Positions 15,887 to 23,800 of a stretch of DNA of 64,000 nucleotides are shown here, piece after piece. Both the position numbers and the translations under genes were made by a program. Source of the DNA: Palsa-504 sp963844625 (GTDB lineage Bacteria; Actinomycetota; Actinomycetes; Streptosporangiales; Streptosporangiaceae); assembly GCA_963844625.1 (NCBI GenBank), contig CAWJPF010000032.1, positions 35,062-99,061 on the forward strand. Reading direction: 5' to 3'. The stretch's first letter is position 1. The number at the start of each line of letters is the position of its first letter. Below the pieces are notes generated by a model. That model saw nothing but the letters and a program-made list of their open reading frames with translations, was not told the origin of the DNA and ran no database searches.

Positions 15887-17145
15887 CAGCTGCCTCCCAG
15901 CGCGCGGGCCGCCTCGACGCCGGACCGGCACCCGTCTTCGTGGAAGCCCCACCCGTGGTAGGCGCCGGCGAAGGCCGTGACCCCGGTGTTCAGCCCGGGC
16001 AGGCGGCACTGCGCGGCGACCGAGGCGGGGGTGTAGGCCGGGTGCTCGTAATCCATCCGGTCGATGACCCGGCGCGGATCGACGACGCCCTCCCCGTCCA
16101 GCGTGACGATGTAATCCTCGGCGGTGGGCAGGCTCTGCAGCCGGTTCATGTCGTAGCTGATGCGGGTAGCCGCCGCGGCCTCGGGATCGCAGTGGCTGAG
16201 CTCGTAGTTCCAGGACGCCCGGGCCGCCCGCCGGCTGGGCAGCAGGCTGGCGTCGGTATGCAGCAGGGCCGGGTTCGGTGTATAGCGGAACGCGCCGAGC
16301 ACCTCGCGTTCGGCCTGGGTGGGCTCGGCCAGTAGCCGCAGGGCCTGGTGGGGATGTGTGGCGATGACGACGGCGTCGAAGGTCAGCGCCTCGCCCGAGG
16401 CATCGCGGATCTCGGCGCCGGCGTTATACCGGTGCACGGCGCGCACCGGCGCCCCGACGCGGACCGCGTGCAGCTGCTTCGCCACCCGCTCGACGTAGCT
16501 GCGGGAGCCGCCGGTCACCGTCCGCCACGGCGGCGAGCCGGTCATCGACAGCATCCCGTGGTTGGCCAGGAAGGCGAACAGGTAGCCGGCCGGATAACTG
16601 AGCGCCGTACCCGGCGGGCAGGACCATACCGCGGCGACCAGCGGCAGCGCGAAGTGGGCCGTGAAGTAGTCCGAATAGCCGCCGTCGGCGAGGAACTCGC
16701 CGAAGGTAAGGTCCCCTGTTAGGGCGGTCGCGAGCACGCGGCGGGCGGCGCGGTGAAAACGCGGCACCTCGGTGAGCATTCGCAGGTAGTGTCCGCGGCC
16801 CCGGTTCAGCCCGGCGGCCAGGCCGCCCAGGCCACGCTGCCCCGCGTACTGCAGGCCGCAGCCGGCACAGCGGACCGACATGCTCATCTCGGCGGGCTGG
16901 CTGGCCACGCCCAGCTCGGCGAACAGCCGGGTGAGCAGCGGGTAGGTGCGTTCGTTAAAGACGATGAAGCCGGTGTCGACCGGGATCGACGGGCCGTCGG
17001 CGGGCAGCACCAGATGGGTGTCGGCATGACCGCCCAGCCGGCCGTCGGCCTCGAAGAGGGTCACGTTGTCCGTTTGGGAGAGCACGTAGCCCGCGGTAAG
17101 ACCGCTGATGCCGCCGCCGATGACGGCGATCCTCCGTCCAGTCAC
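15883..17145 (-). CDS. FAD-dependent amine-oxidase-like oxidoreductase (possible acyl desaturase)
   Basis: 420 residues from GTG 17145. The dinucleotide-binding motif is RRIAVIGGGISGLTAGYVL (about 3-22), followed by the amine oxidase motif LFEADGRLGGHADT. The conserved substrate-domain segments VDTGFIVFNERTYPLLTRLF and FDAVVIATHPHQALRLL follow, and the C-terminus GLNTGVTAFAGAYHGWGFHEDGC closes the FAD site. This NAD(P)/FAD subgroup pairs with CFA-type methyltransferases and DUF1365; a member in Rhodobacter was reported to desaturate a methylated acyl chain on the way to furan fatty acids. By context this one may act similarly on phospholipid acyl chains. Confidence 0.87.
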   Translation of the reverse strand: MTGRRIAVIGGGISGLTAGYVLSQTDNVTLFEADGRLGGHADTHLVLPADGPSIPVDTGFIVFNERTYPLLTRLFAELGVASQPAEMSMSVRCAGCGLQYAGQRGLGGLAAGLNRGRGHYLRMLTEVPRFHRAARRVLATALTGDLTFGEFLADGGYSDYFTAHFALPLVAAVWSCPPGTALSYPAGYLFAFLANHGMLSMTGSPPWRTVTGGSRSYVERVAKQLHAVRVGAPVRAVHRYNAGAEIRDASGEALTFDAVVIATHPHQALRLLAEPTQAEREVLGAFRYTPNPALLHTDASLLPSRRAARASWNYELSHCDPEAAAATRISYDMNRLQSLPTAEDYIVTLDGEGVVDPRRVIDRMDYEHPAYTPASVAAQCRLPGLNTGVTAFAGAYHGWGFHEDGCRSGVEAARALGGSW

Positions 17146-17164
17146 GCGTGTCCTTCCGTCCAGG

Positions 17165-17202
17165 CCGTGGTTCCTGCTTCCAGCCGTGGCTCCTGCTTCC
17201 AG
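17165..17202. repeat. 19-bp tandem duplication in the epimerase-flavoenzyme gap
   Basis: Two near-identical 19-bp copies (17165-17183 and 17184-17202, core CCGTGGCTCCTGCTTCCAG, one mismatch) plus a partial third. They lie in the only non-overlapping junction of the lipid operon, just after the epimerase stop codon in the transcribed direction. Confidence 0.8.
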
Positions 17203-17230
17203 CCGTGCTTCGGCCGGCCAGCCACGGTCC

Positions 17231-18673
17231 TCATTCGGGGCTGTCGGCGGTCCGGATTGGCGGCAGCGAGCCTTGCTCGCGGCCGATGGGGCCTTGCTCG
17301 CGGGCGAGCGGGCCTTGCTCGCGGCCGAGCGGGCCTTGCTCGCGGCCGAAGAGATGGCGCAGGGCCTGATCCAGGTCGGGCTGCCGGAAATGGTGGCCCG
17401 CCTGGAGCAGTCGCTGCGGCCGGACGTGCTGGCTGGCCTGGGCGAGTTCCCTGGCTCCTTCGTCGCCGAGCAGCAGCCGGGGGCCGAAGGCGGGCACCGG
17501 CAGCAGCGCCGGGCGGCGCAGCACGCGGGCCAGCGTCCGGGTGTAGTCACTGTTCCTGACCGGCTCGGGGGCGACGGCGTTGACCGGCCCGGACAGGACA
17601 GGATCGGTCACGGCCCGCAGGTAGATATCGAGCAGGTCGTCCAGGCCGATCCAGGCCAGCCACTGCTTCCCGGAGCCGAGGCGGCCGCCGAGGCCGGCCT
17701 CGAACAGCGGGTAAAGCAGGCGGAGCATGCCGCCGCGCGGGGTCTGCACGATGCCGGTGCGGACCTGCACCGTCCGGATGCCCGCCGCGGCGGCCGGGGC
17801 GGTGGCGTCTTCCCAGTCGGCCACCACGTCGGCGAGGAACCCCTCGCCGCGGGCGCTGGCCTCGGTCAGCACCTCCTCGCCGCGGTCCGGGCCGTAGATC
17901 CCGATGGCCGACGCCGTGACGAAGGCGCGCAGGCCGGGGGCGGCGGCCGCGGCGAGGGCGGCCAGGCGGCGGGTCGGGCCGATCCGGCTGTCGCGGATAT
18001 CGGCTTTGCGGTCGGGGGTAAACCGTCCCCCGATCGAGGCTCCGGCCAGGTGGATCACCGCGTCGATCCCGCTGAGCAGGTCCGGGCTCGGGTCCTCAGG
18101 CTGCCAGTAGCGCTCCCCCGCGTGCTCGGGCGGTCGGCGGACCAGCCGGACGACCTGGTGGCCGCCGGTGGTCAGCAGCGCGGTCAGCGCGGTACCGATC
18201 AGGCCGCCCGAGCCGGTGACCGCGATCGTCAGCGGGTCGGGGCACACCGCGCGGGCGCGGGCGTGCGCGGCCAGGTCATCGGCGAGCTGCCGGTGCCGGT
18301 AGACGAACATCGGCCGCAGCAGCCGGGCGGGCATCGACGTCTTGACCACGTCGGTGACCAGCGTGGCCCGCTCCCCCGCTGGCGCGAACTGATGGGTGTG
18401 CCGCCACGAGAGCACCGCGGACAGCGGCTGGGATTCCAGCGTGTCGGCGAAGGTGTTCGGCGGGTCATAGCCGTCGGGTGAGTGGGCGGCGACCCACCGC
18501 ACCCCGCCGGGCAGCCCGAGCACGGCCGTGCCGTCCCGCAGCGACCCGGCCTCCTGGATCACCCGGACCGGCGGCCAGGGCGGCGTCAGCCGGATGATCG
18601 CCCCGGGGCGGCCGTGCCACGCGAACACCTCGCCCTGCTCGGCGTCCACCACACTGGAGTAAATGAATTCCAT
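17231..18673 (-). CDS. SRPBCC-TIGR01777 epimerase family protein
   Basis: 480 residues. An N-terminal SRPBCC-like ligand-binding domain (about 1-145, EFIYSSVVDAEQGEVFAWH) is fused to a TIGR01777 NAD-dependent epimerase/SulA-like domain (about 148-440): LTIAVTGSGGLIGTALTALLT (Rossmann GxxGxxG), FVTASAIGIYG with the active-site Tyr, GGRLGSGKQWLAWIGLDDLLDIYL. The last ~45 residues are four REQGPxGx heptads encoded by a 21-bp minisatellite, clearly outside the fold. It is the first gene of the lipid-modification operon, divergent from the CarH-like regulator by 113 bases. Its substrate is unknown; such fusions often accompany photolyase and CFA genes. Confidence 0.85.
   Translation of the reverse strand: MEFIYSSVVDAEQGEVFAWHGRPGAIIRLTPPWPPVRVIQEAGSLRDGTAVLGLPGGVRWVAAHSPDGYDPPNTFADTLESQPLSAVLSWRHTHQFAPAGERATLVTDVVKTSMPARLLRPMFVYRHRQLADDLAAHARARAVCPDPLTIAVTGSGGLIGTALTALLTTGGHQVVRLVRRPPEHAGERYWQPEDPSPDLLSGIDAVIHLAGASIGGRFTPDRKADIRDSRIGPTRRLAALAAAAAPGLRAFVTASAIGIYGPDRGEEVLTEASARGEGFLADVVADWEDATAPAAAAGIRTVQVRTGIVQTPRGGMLRLLYPLFEAGLGGRLGSGKQWLAWIGLDDLLDIYLRAVTDPVLSGPVNAVAPEPVRNSDYTRTLARVLRRPALLPVPAFGPRLLLGDEGARELAQASQHVRPQRLLQAGHHFRQPDLDQALRHLFGREQGPLGREQGPLAREQGPIGREQGSLPPIRTADSPE
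17270..17353. repeat. 21-bp in-frame tandem repeat, 4 copies, at the 3' end of the epimerase gene
   Basis: Copies at 17270, 17291, 17312 and 17333, core GCCTTGCTCGCGGCCGAGCG, differing at a few bases. In the minus-strand reading frame they encode heptads of the form REQGPLG. They end about 40 bases before the stop codon. Confidence 0.93.
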
Positions 18674-18786
18674 GGCGTTGCGGCCCTCCCGGCCTGAGCG
18701 GCGCTGTTCGCCGCGGTTAACCCGACTTGTAAATCAATACTAAGTTACACTAAAAGCTGGGATCCCCTACCACCCTGGAGTACGTC
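18674..18786. promoter_or_regulatory. Divergent control region with a candidate CarH/LitR operator
   Basis: The 113 bases between epimerase and regulator are AT-rich at 18727-18755. They hold an inverted repeat, TGTAA (18728-18732) with TTACA (18745-18749), separated by 12 bases. MerR-type B12 photoreceptors bind repeated TGTA-containing sites overlapping promoters, so this is a plausible operator for light-dependent control in both directions. Confidence 0.5.
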
Positions 18787-19809
18787 ATGCAGCTACGAGA
18801 GGCCGCCGACGTGCTCGGGGTGCACTACCAGACCGCTTACGGATGGGTGCGCCAGGGAGTGCTCCCGGCCAGGAAGACCGCCCGCGGGTATGAGGTCGGC
18901 GACGATGACGTCAATGCCCTGGCCGCGCGCCGGGAATCGGGCACCGCGCCGCGGCCGCAGATCCGGGTCCGTGACTGGACGGCGCAGGCCGACCGGCTGT
19001 ACGCCGCGATCGTGTCCGGCGACGAGACCCAGGCGCGGCATCTGTTCGACCGGCTCGCGCGCGGCGTACCCCTGGCCGACCTGTGCGAGCGGGTCGTCGC
19101 GCCGGCGCTGGCCCGGATCGGCGATGACTGGGCCGCGGGCCAGCTGACGATCGCGACCGAACACCGGGCCAGTGCCATCTGCGAGCGGCTCATCGCCGCT
19201 CGCACGAACCAGCCGCACGGCCGGCCGCGGGGCGTCGCGGTGACGGCCACGCCGCCCGGGGAACGGCATGGGCTGCCGTCCCTGATGGCCACGGCCTGCC
19301 TGCGGGAAGACCGCTGGCTGGTGCACCACCTGGCGTGGGACCTGCCGGTGGCCGAGGTGACCAGGGTAGCCCTGGATACCGGCGCCGGCCTGGTGGTGCT
19401 GTCGGCGACCACCAGCGAGGCTGTCGGGCTAGCCCAGCAGGCCGCGGCGGAGATCAGGCTGGCCGCCCCCGGACGGCACGTCCTGGCCGGCCAGCCCGGC
19501 GACACCCTCAGCCGGCTGCGGGCGCTGGCCCGGGAGGCGGCGGCCGAGCGGTCGCGGCCGGAGCGGGGGGTCAGCCCGGAATTAGCCGCTGGGCGAACGC
19601 GGAGATCTGGTCGAGCTGCTCGGACGGCTCAGCCGCCGGGGGCGGGACGACCAGGCGGGTCACGCCCTGGGCGGCGTAATCAGCCACGTCGGAGGCGGTC
19701 ATGTCGATCGACGCCCACCGCGTGTATTCCAGGGCGTCCGCGTCGCGGCCCGCGGCTCGGGCGGTCGCCCGCATCACCTCAAGCTGGCTGGCCCGCTCCG
19801 CCGGGGTGA
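18787..19809 (+). CDS. MerR-family cobalamin-binding transcriptional regulator, CarH/LitR type (B12 photoreceptor)
   Basis: 340 residues. The N-terminal MerR helix-turn-helix is LREAADVLGVHYQTAYGWVRQG (about 3-24). A four-helix light-sensing domain (about 65-140) carries the W-x9-E-H motif (W about 115, EH about 125-126), typical of adenosylcobalamin photoreceptors. The B12-binding Rossmann domain has the ExH motif (GERHG, about 158-162; His is the lower axial ligand in CarH). In the dark such proteins with AdoCbl repress; light breaks the Co-C bond and releases DNA. Conserved homology ends near residue 265. The remaining ~75 residues are basic, Pro/Arg-rich and antisense to the LLM gene, so the original stop was probably lost. 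The neighbouring photolyase and lipid operon are likely targets. Confidence 0.87.
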   Translation: MQLREAADVLGVHYQTAYGWVRQGVLPARKTARGYEVGDDDVNALAARRESGTAPRPQIRVRDWTAQADRLYAAIVSGDETQARHLFDRLARGVPLADLCERVVAPALARIGDDWAAGQLTIATEHRASAICERLIAARTNQPHGRPRGVAVTATPPGERHGLPSLMATACLREDRWLVHHLAWDLPVAEVTRVALDTGAGLVVLSATTSEAVGLAQQAAAEIRLAAPGRHVLAGQPGDTLSRLRALAREAAAERSRPERGVSPELAAGRTRRSGRAARTAQPPGAGRPGGSRPGRRNQPRRRRSCRSTPTACIPGRPRRGPRLGRSPASPQAGWPAPPG

Positions 19810-20425
19810 GCCCGCCGCCGGGGAAATAGCCGTCTCCCCGCAGGCCGGCCCGCCGGGCCGCGGCCGGGCTGGATCCGCCGATATGCACCGGCAGCGTCCC
19901 GCCGCCCATGGGCTTGGGGAAGCTGCACAGGTCGGTGAACGAGTAGAACTCCCCGTCGAAACTGACGCCGCGGTCGTCACCGGTCCACAGCAGGCGCAGC
20001 ACGTCGATCGCCTCGTCCGCGCGGCGGCCCCGGGAGGTGAAATCGACGCCGGCCGCCTGCGCCTCACCTGGCAGTGCTCCGACGCCCACGGTCAGCAGGC
20101 GCATCCGGCCCTTGGACAGCACGTCGACCGTGGCGAGCCGCTTGGCGAGCACGACCGGGAGGTGGTACGGCACCAGCAGGACGCCCGTGCCGAGCAGGAT
20201 CCGTTCGGTGACCGCCGCGACGAACGCCAGGCATTCGAGCGGGTCCGCGATCGGCGTCGCCGGCGGGAACGCGGCCGACCCCAGCGCCGCGCCCGGGTAC
20301 AGCGCGACGTGCTCCGGGACGTAGAAAGACTCGAACCCGCAGTCCTCGGCCTGCTTGGCCACCGCGATGAGCTGGTCCGGGTCGGTCCCGTACCAGCCCG
20401 TGTTGTAGATGAGCCCGAACTTCAC
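19571..20425 (-). CDS. LLM class F420-dependent oxidoreductase
   Basis: 284 residues from GTG 20425. Luciferase-like TIM barrel: MKFGLIYNTGWYGTDPDQLI at the start, FESFYVPEHVALYPG (about 33-47), LLGTGVLLVPYHLPVVLAK (about 80-98), LTVGVGALPGEAQAAGVDF, then PVHIGGSSPAAARRAGLRGDGYFPG. This matches the actinobacterial TIGR03619-type F420 enzymes; the substrate is unknown. The last 239 bases overlap the 3' extension of the CarH-like gene in antisense. No obvious operon partner. Confidence 0.85.
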   Translation of the reverse strand: MKFGLIYNTGWYGTDPDQLIAVAKQAEDCGFESFYVPEHVALYPGAALGSAAFPPATPIADPLECLAFVAAVTERILLGTGVLLVPYHLPVVLAKRLATVDVLSKGRMRLLTVGVGALPGEAQAAGVDFTSRGRRADEAIDVLRLLWTGDDRGVSFDGEFYSFTDLCSFPKPMGGGTLPVHIGGSSPAAARRAGLRGDGYFPGGGLTPAERASQLEVMRATARAAGRDADALEYTRWASIDMTASDVADYAAQGVTRLVVPPPAAEPSEQLDQISAFAQRLIPG

Positions 20426-20520
20426 CGCATCCTCCCGCGCTGTCTTCCCGCCCCGTCTTCGGTCACGTCCGTAACATCGAGCTGGCCGCGGGATAATCCC
20501 CCGGGGCGGGAGGGGATGAG

Positions 20521-21228
20521 GTGACGGGCCGTTTCGTCTCGGTGGTGGGCCTTTACGGGCCAAAGCACGGGCCGCTGCGCGATTTCCTGGCCGGGCTGCA
20601 GGGGCTGATCGCGGAGCACGCTGGTGACAGCTTCCGGCCTTATTCCCTGGACCAGGTGCACGCCACCCTGGTGGCGCTCGACGGCGTCCCGGGAACCGGC
20701 AGCATCGATAATTACTACTACCTGAAACACACGGGCACCCGGCGCCAGATGGACTTCCGGCAGGTCATGGACATCGTGAGCCAGCGGTTCTCCCATCCGC
20801 TGCGGGTCCGCATCGGCGGCGTCGCGCGGCCGCAGGGGATCCCGTTCGACCGCGCCTTCTCCGTGCAGGGCACAGCGTTCGTGCTGATCGGGTGGCCGGT
20901 CGTCTCGCTCAGCGGGCAGGCCCGGCCACTGGACGAGCTGCGGCGGGACATGAACGCGGCCAACGTGCTGCACAAATACCACACTCGCGGCACAGACGTC
21001 GATAACGACCTCTACCTGGTGCTCGGTCATCACGCCGGCGCTCCGGCCGACGCCCTCGAGCGGGCCGCGGCCGCTGTCCGTGCCAAGCTGGCGGACGCCC
21101 CCATCGAGCTTGATATCGGGCTCGCCGACGTCAAGGTTGTCGCGGCCGACTCCCACACGCTGGCGCCCGCGCTGTACATCAGCGATATCCCGGCGAGCGA
21201 GACGGTACTGCGCGCGCTGCTGTCATGA
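20521..21228 (+). CDS. Conserved protein of unknown function (possible 2H-like fold)
   Basis: 235 residues from GTG 20521, preceded by GGGAGGGG. Codon use is strongly coding. It begins RFVSVVGLYGPKHGPLRDFL and contains one H-x-T motif (QVHATLVAL, about 46-54), which recalls 2H phosphoesterases, but a clear second H-x-T is missing (the DNDLYLVLGHH segment is at the expected place). So catalytic activity cannot be claimed. No transmembrane helix or signal peptide. It is divergent from the LLM gene, and its 3' end overlaps the MFS gene tail-to-tail by 50 bases. Confidence 0.65.
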   Translation: MTGRFVSVVGLYGPKHGPLRDFLAGLQGLIAEHAGDSFRPYSLDQVHATLVALDGVPGTGSIDNYYYLKHTGTRRQMDFRQVMDIVSQRFSHPLRVRIGGVARPQGIPFDRAFSVQGTAFVLIGWPVVSLSGQARPLDELRRDMNAANVLHKYHTRGTDVDNDLYLVLGHHAGAPADALERAAAAVRAKLADAPIELDIGLADVKVVAADSHTLAPALYISDIPASETVLRALLS

Positions 21229-22459
21229 TCGGCCGGCCGGGCAGGTTCCTGGCCGTGCGGAGGCCGGGGGTGAGCAGGAACAAGCCGGAGGCGGCGAAGA
21301 TGGCCTGAACGACCCAGAGGGCGTTCCTGACGCCCAGGGCCGTGCCGAGGGTCCCGGCGAGCAGGGCGCCGAGCGGGATCATGCCGAAGGCGACAAAGCG
21401 CATGCTGGCGGTCGCCCGGCCGAGCATCGGGGCCGGGCAGTACTCCTGCCGGAAGCTGCCGGCGATCACGTTGCCGACGGCCAGGCCAGCCGCGACCAGC
21501 ACCGAGCCGATCAGGTAGCAGGCGAGCCGCGGTCCGCGCGCGGTCAGCGGGATGAGCAGCCCGGCCAGGCCGTTCCCCAGGCTGGTGAGGAGCAGCGTCC
21601 GGGCGGTCCCGAACGCACGGGTCAGCCCGGTGGCGACCAGGGCGCCGAACAGGCCGCCGATCCCGCCGACCGCCATCGCCACGCTGGCCGCCGCGGCGCC
21701 GAGGCCGACCACGCGGATCAGGAAGACGACGACGAGCGCCAGGTTGCCGGTGTACGCGAGGTTGGCGACTGCGGCGTAGAGGGTGAGCGGGCGAAGGTAG
21801 GGATCGCGGGCCACGAACGCCAGGCCCGCCCGGACGCCGCTGGTCTGCTCGGTAGCCTGCGGCGCGAGCGCCGGGCGGATGGCCAGCAGGCAGGCGGCCG
21901 ACACGGCGAAGCTGGCCGCGTTGAACAGCAGAGCGGTGGCGGCGCCCACCGCGTCGGCCACCAGGCCCGCCACACCGCGGCCCCCGATCGCGGCCAGCGA
22001 CGCGCCGGCCTGCAGCCGGGCGTTGCCCGCTACCAGTTCGGCCGTGGTGACCAGTTCCGGCAGGCAGACCTGGTAGGCGGTGGCGAAGAAGACGTTGGCC
22101 GTCCCGGCGAGCAGCGCCACCACCACGACCTGGCCGGTGGTCAGCATCCCGAGCCAGGCGGCGATCGGCAGGCTCGCGTACAGCAGCGCGGAGATCACGT
22201 CGCAGACAATCATCAGCGGCCGGGCCGGGAGCCGGTCGACCCAGGCGCCGGCCGGCAGGCCGACCACGAGCCAGGGCAGGTACGCCGCGGCCGTCAGCGC
22301 CGCGACGGCGAAGGCACTCGCGTGCAGCGTCGTCACCGCGAGCAACGGGACCCCGACGACGGCCATCGCACTGCCAGCGCCGGAGATCGTCTCGCCGATC
22401 CAGAGCAGCCGGAAGTTCCGCTGCCGGAGCAGGCTGGCTGGCCGTGGCGGGCCCGGCAT
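21179..22459 (-). CDS. MFS transporter
   Basis: 426 residues, MFS_3/enterobactin-exporter-like, with twelve hydrophobic helices. It starts MPGPPRPASLLRQRNFRLLW, with the family motif NFRLLWIGETISGAGSAM (about 14-31); the cytoplasmic loop 2-3 motif is visible as AGAWVDRLPARPLMIVCD. Probably a drug or metabolite exporter; no substrate can be named. ATG 22459 lies 3 bases past the end of the upstream small gene, so ECF sigma, small protein and MFS appear to form one transcript. Its C-terminus overlaps the convergent gene at 21228 by 50 bases. Confidence 0.85.
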   Translation of the reverse strand: MPGPPRPASLLRQRNFRLLWIGETISGAGSAMAVVGVPLLAVTTLHASAFAVAALTAAAYLPWLVVGLPAGAWVDRLPARPLMIVCDVISALLYASLPIAAWLGMLTTGQVVVVALLAGTANVFFATAYQVCLPELVTTAELVAGNARLQAGASLAAIGGRGVAGLVADAVGAATALLFNAASFAVSAACLLAIRPALAPQATEQTSGVRAGLAFVARDPYLRPLTLYAAVANLAYTGNLALVVVFLIRVVGLGAAAASVAMAVGGIGGLFGALVATGLTRAFGTARTLLLTSLGNGLAGLLIPLTARGPRLACYLIGSVLVAAGLAVGNVIAGSFRQEYCPAPMLGRATASMRFVAFGMIPLGALLAGTLGTALGVRNALWVVQAIFAASGLFLLTPGLRTARNLPGRPIMTAARAVPSRSPGYR

Positions 22460-22461
22460 GG

Positions 22462-22665
22462 TCACGCGCCTGGATCCGCGGGGGGCCGGTGCTCGGCCTG
22501 ACGCGGATGGCCAGCCTGGCGGTCTGTTCTGCGATGGGACTCCCCCGCCTCGCCGGCGGCGAGCATCTCGGCGGCTACCGCCGCCCACAAGAGCTCGCGG
22601 GCGGCGTCCAGGACGGCGGGGTCGGGCGGGGCGACCTGGCCGAGCGCTTCCAGTTCCGGTGTCAT
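22462..22665 (-). CDS. Small protein downstream of ECF sigma factor (truncated CU044_5270-like)
   Basis: 67 residues. ATG 22665 overlaps the sigma factor stop (ATGA). The N-terminus (MTPELEALGQVAPPDPAVLDAARELLWAAV, split over residues 1-30) resembles the start of the CU044_5270-type proteins that usually follow such sigma factors, but those are several hundred residues with a membrane segment. Here the frame ends after a basic tail with no membrane helix, so it may be a decayed remnant or a short regulator. Confidence 0.55.
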   Translation of the reverse strand: MTPELEALGQVAPPDPAVLDAARELLWAAVAAEMLAAGEAGESHRRTDRQAGHPRQAEHRPPADPGA

Positions 22666-23204
22666 TGGTCCTCCTCGGCGACGGCGACCAGGCGGAGCGC
22701 GGCCCGGGCCCGGTGCAGGCGACTGCGGGCGGTCCCCGGCGGCACGCCCAGCACGGTCGCGGCCTGCGCCGGGGTCAGCTGTTCCCAGGCCACAAGCAGC
22801 AGCACGTCGCGCTCGCCCGGCGGCAGGGCCCGGACCGCGTCCGCCAGCGCCCGGACCCGCGCGGCCGAGTCCAGGCGGTCGACGAGTTCGTCCCACGGAT
22901 CCGCCGCCGCCTCGGCCAGCGTCCATTCCGGCGCCGGGTGATCCTCGGCCCGCCAGTGCGACCGCAGCACGTTCCTCGCGATCCCGTACAGCCACGGCCG
23001 GGCGTCGGGGTACGCGGGGTCGTAGCCGCCCCGCCCGGCGAACGCCCGGACCCACACCTCGCCGAGCAGGTCGGCGGCGGCCTGAGGGCCGGCCCGGCGG
23101 GCCAGGAAGGCGTGCACGGCCGCCTCGTGCCGGCTGACGACCTCGACGAACGCGTCGGGACGGCCGCGTGCGGACCGCTCGATCAGCGTCCCGTCAGTCT
23201 CCAC
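22662..23204 (-). CDS. ECF RNA polymerase sigma factor
   Basis: 180 residues from GTG 23204. Sigma-2 (about 20-80): AFVEVVSRHEAAVHAFLARR, LLGEVWVRAFAGRG, ARPWLYGIARNVLRSHWR. Sigma-4 (about 115-170): ALPPGERDVLLLVAWEQLTPAQAATVLGVPPGTARSRLHRAR. This type typically controls a small adjacent set of genes with a co-transcribed, often membrane-bound partner; here the partner is reduced to a 67-residue ORF. Its target promoters were not identified. Confidence 0.88.
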   Translation of the reverse strand: METDGTLIERSARGRPDAFVEVVSRHEAAVHAFLARRAGPQAAADLLGEVWVRAFAGRGGYDPAYPDARPWLYGIARNVLRSHWRAEDHPAPEWTLAEAAADPWDELVDRLDSAARVRALADAVRALPPGERDVLLLVAWEQLTPAQAATVLGVPPGTARSRLHRARAALRLVAVAEEDQ

Positions 23205-23296
23205 GTCACCACCCGGCGCTCGGTTGCGTTTCCTTCCTAACGTGTTATTGCCGCATGCGACGCGGAGCGTTCGGAGGTGACGGGCGCTGTGAGGCC

Positions 23297-23316
23297 GTCC
23301 GTTCGGAATAAAGATT
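23297..23316 (+). repeat. GTCCGTTCGG interspersed repeat, copy 2
   Basis: GTCCGTTCGG followed by AATAAAGATT, in the intergenic region between the divergent ECF sigma gene and the small ORF at 23354. It is the only copy placed upstream of two genes, so here it cannot be a simple terminator. Confidence 0.7.
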
Positions 23317-23353
23317 GTGGTTTTTCCTGGTGGGAACGTGGTAGTCAGCAGGG

Positions 23354-23536
23354 ATGGCTGATTCTTCTGAGGGCGTAACCGAGACCGAGGCCGAGCTTCG
23401 CCTATCCCGGGTCCAGGCCCTGAACGCGCAGGACATGCAGGCGGTCGTGACCTATCTGCTGGCCAAGTACCCGGAGACGTTCCCGGCGATGCTGGATGAC
23501 GGGCTGAGCTCCGTGAGCCCGAAGGATCGCGGCTAG
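23354..23536 (+). CDS. Small acidic protein of unknown function
   Basis: 60 residues, ATG start with AGCAGGG just upstream. It is predicted helical and acidic: TETEAELRLSRVQALNAQD then MQAVVTYLLAKYPETFPAML. Codon third positions are G/C-rich as in true genes. No domain recognised. A 19-20-bp tandem array begins 8 bases after its stop codon. Confidence 0.5.
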   Translation: MADSSEGVTETEAELRLSRVQALNAQDMQAVVTYLLAKYPETFPAMLDDGLSSVSPKDRG

Positions 23537-23543
23537 CAGCTCC

Positions 23544-23601
23544 CGGAGCGGCCGGGGATCGCCGGAGCGTTCGGGGGATCGCCGGAGCGGCCGGGGATCG
23601 C
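23544..23601. repeat. 19-20-bp tandem repeat, 3 copies
   Basis: CGGAGCGGCCGGGGATCGC at 23544, a 20-bp variant at 23563, and the first form again at 23583. Immediately downstream of the small ORF's stop codon. Confidence 0.9.
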
Positions 23602-23724
23602 TGTGGTAGCCCGGCGGGGGCAGGTGCCACGCCCTGCGCTCTGGCCTGGCCGGCCAGGGCTGCCGGACAACCTCACCATGCTCGTCTCTTTGTTCGTATT
23701 CTATCCTTTACTAGGTCCGAACGG

Positions 23725-23759
23725 TTGCGATAGTGCAGTTTCTTCGCTATCATGTTCTA
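23725..23759 (+). promoter_or_regulatory. Promoter of DUF222 copy 2
   Basis: TTGCGA (23725-23730), 17-base spacer, TATCAT (23748-23753), then GTTCTA. The 15-mer CGCTATCATGTTCTA (23745-23759) matches the one before DUF222 copy 1. CCGAACGG words flank it at 23717-23724 and 23783-23790. Confidence 0.55.
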
Positions 23760-23800
23760 TAGGAAAGGTCACAATCAATTCTCCGAACGGGTGGTGGTGC

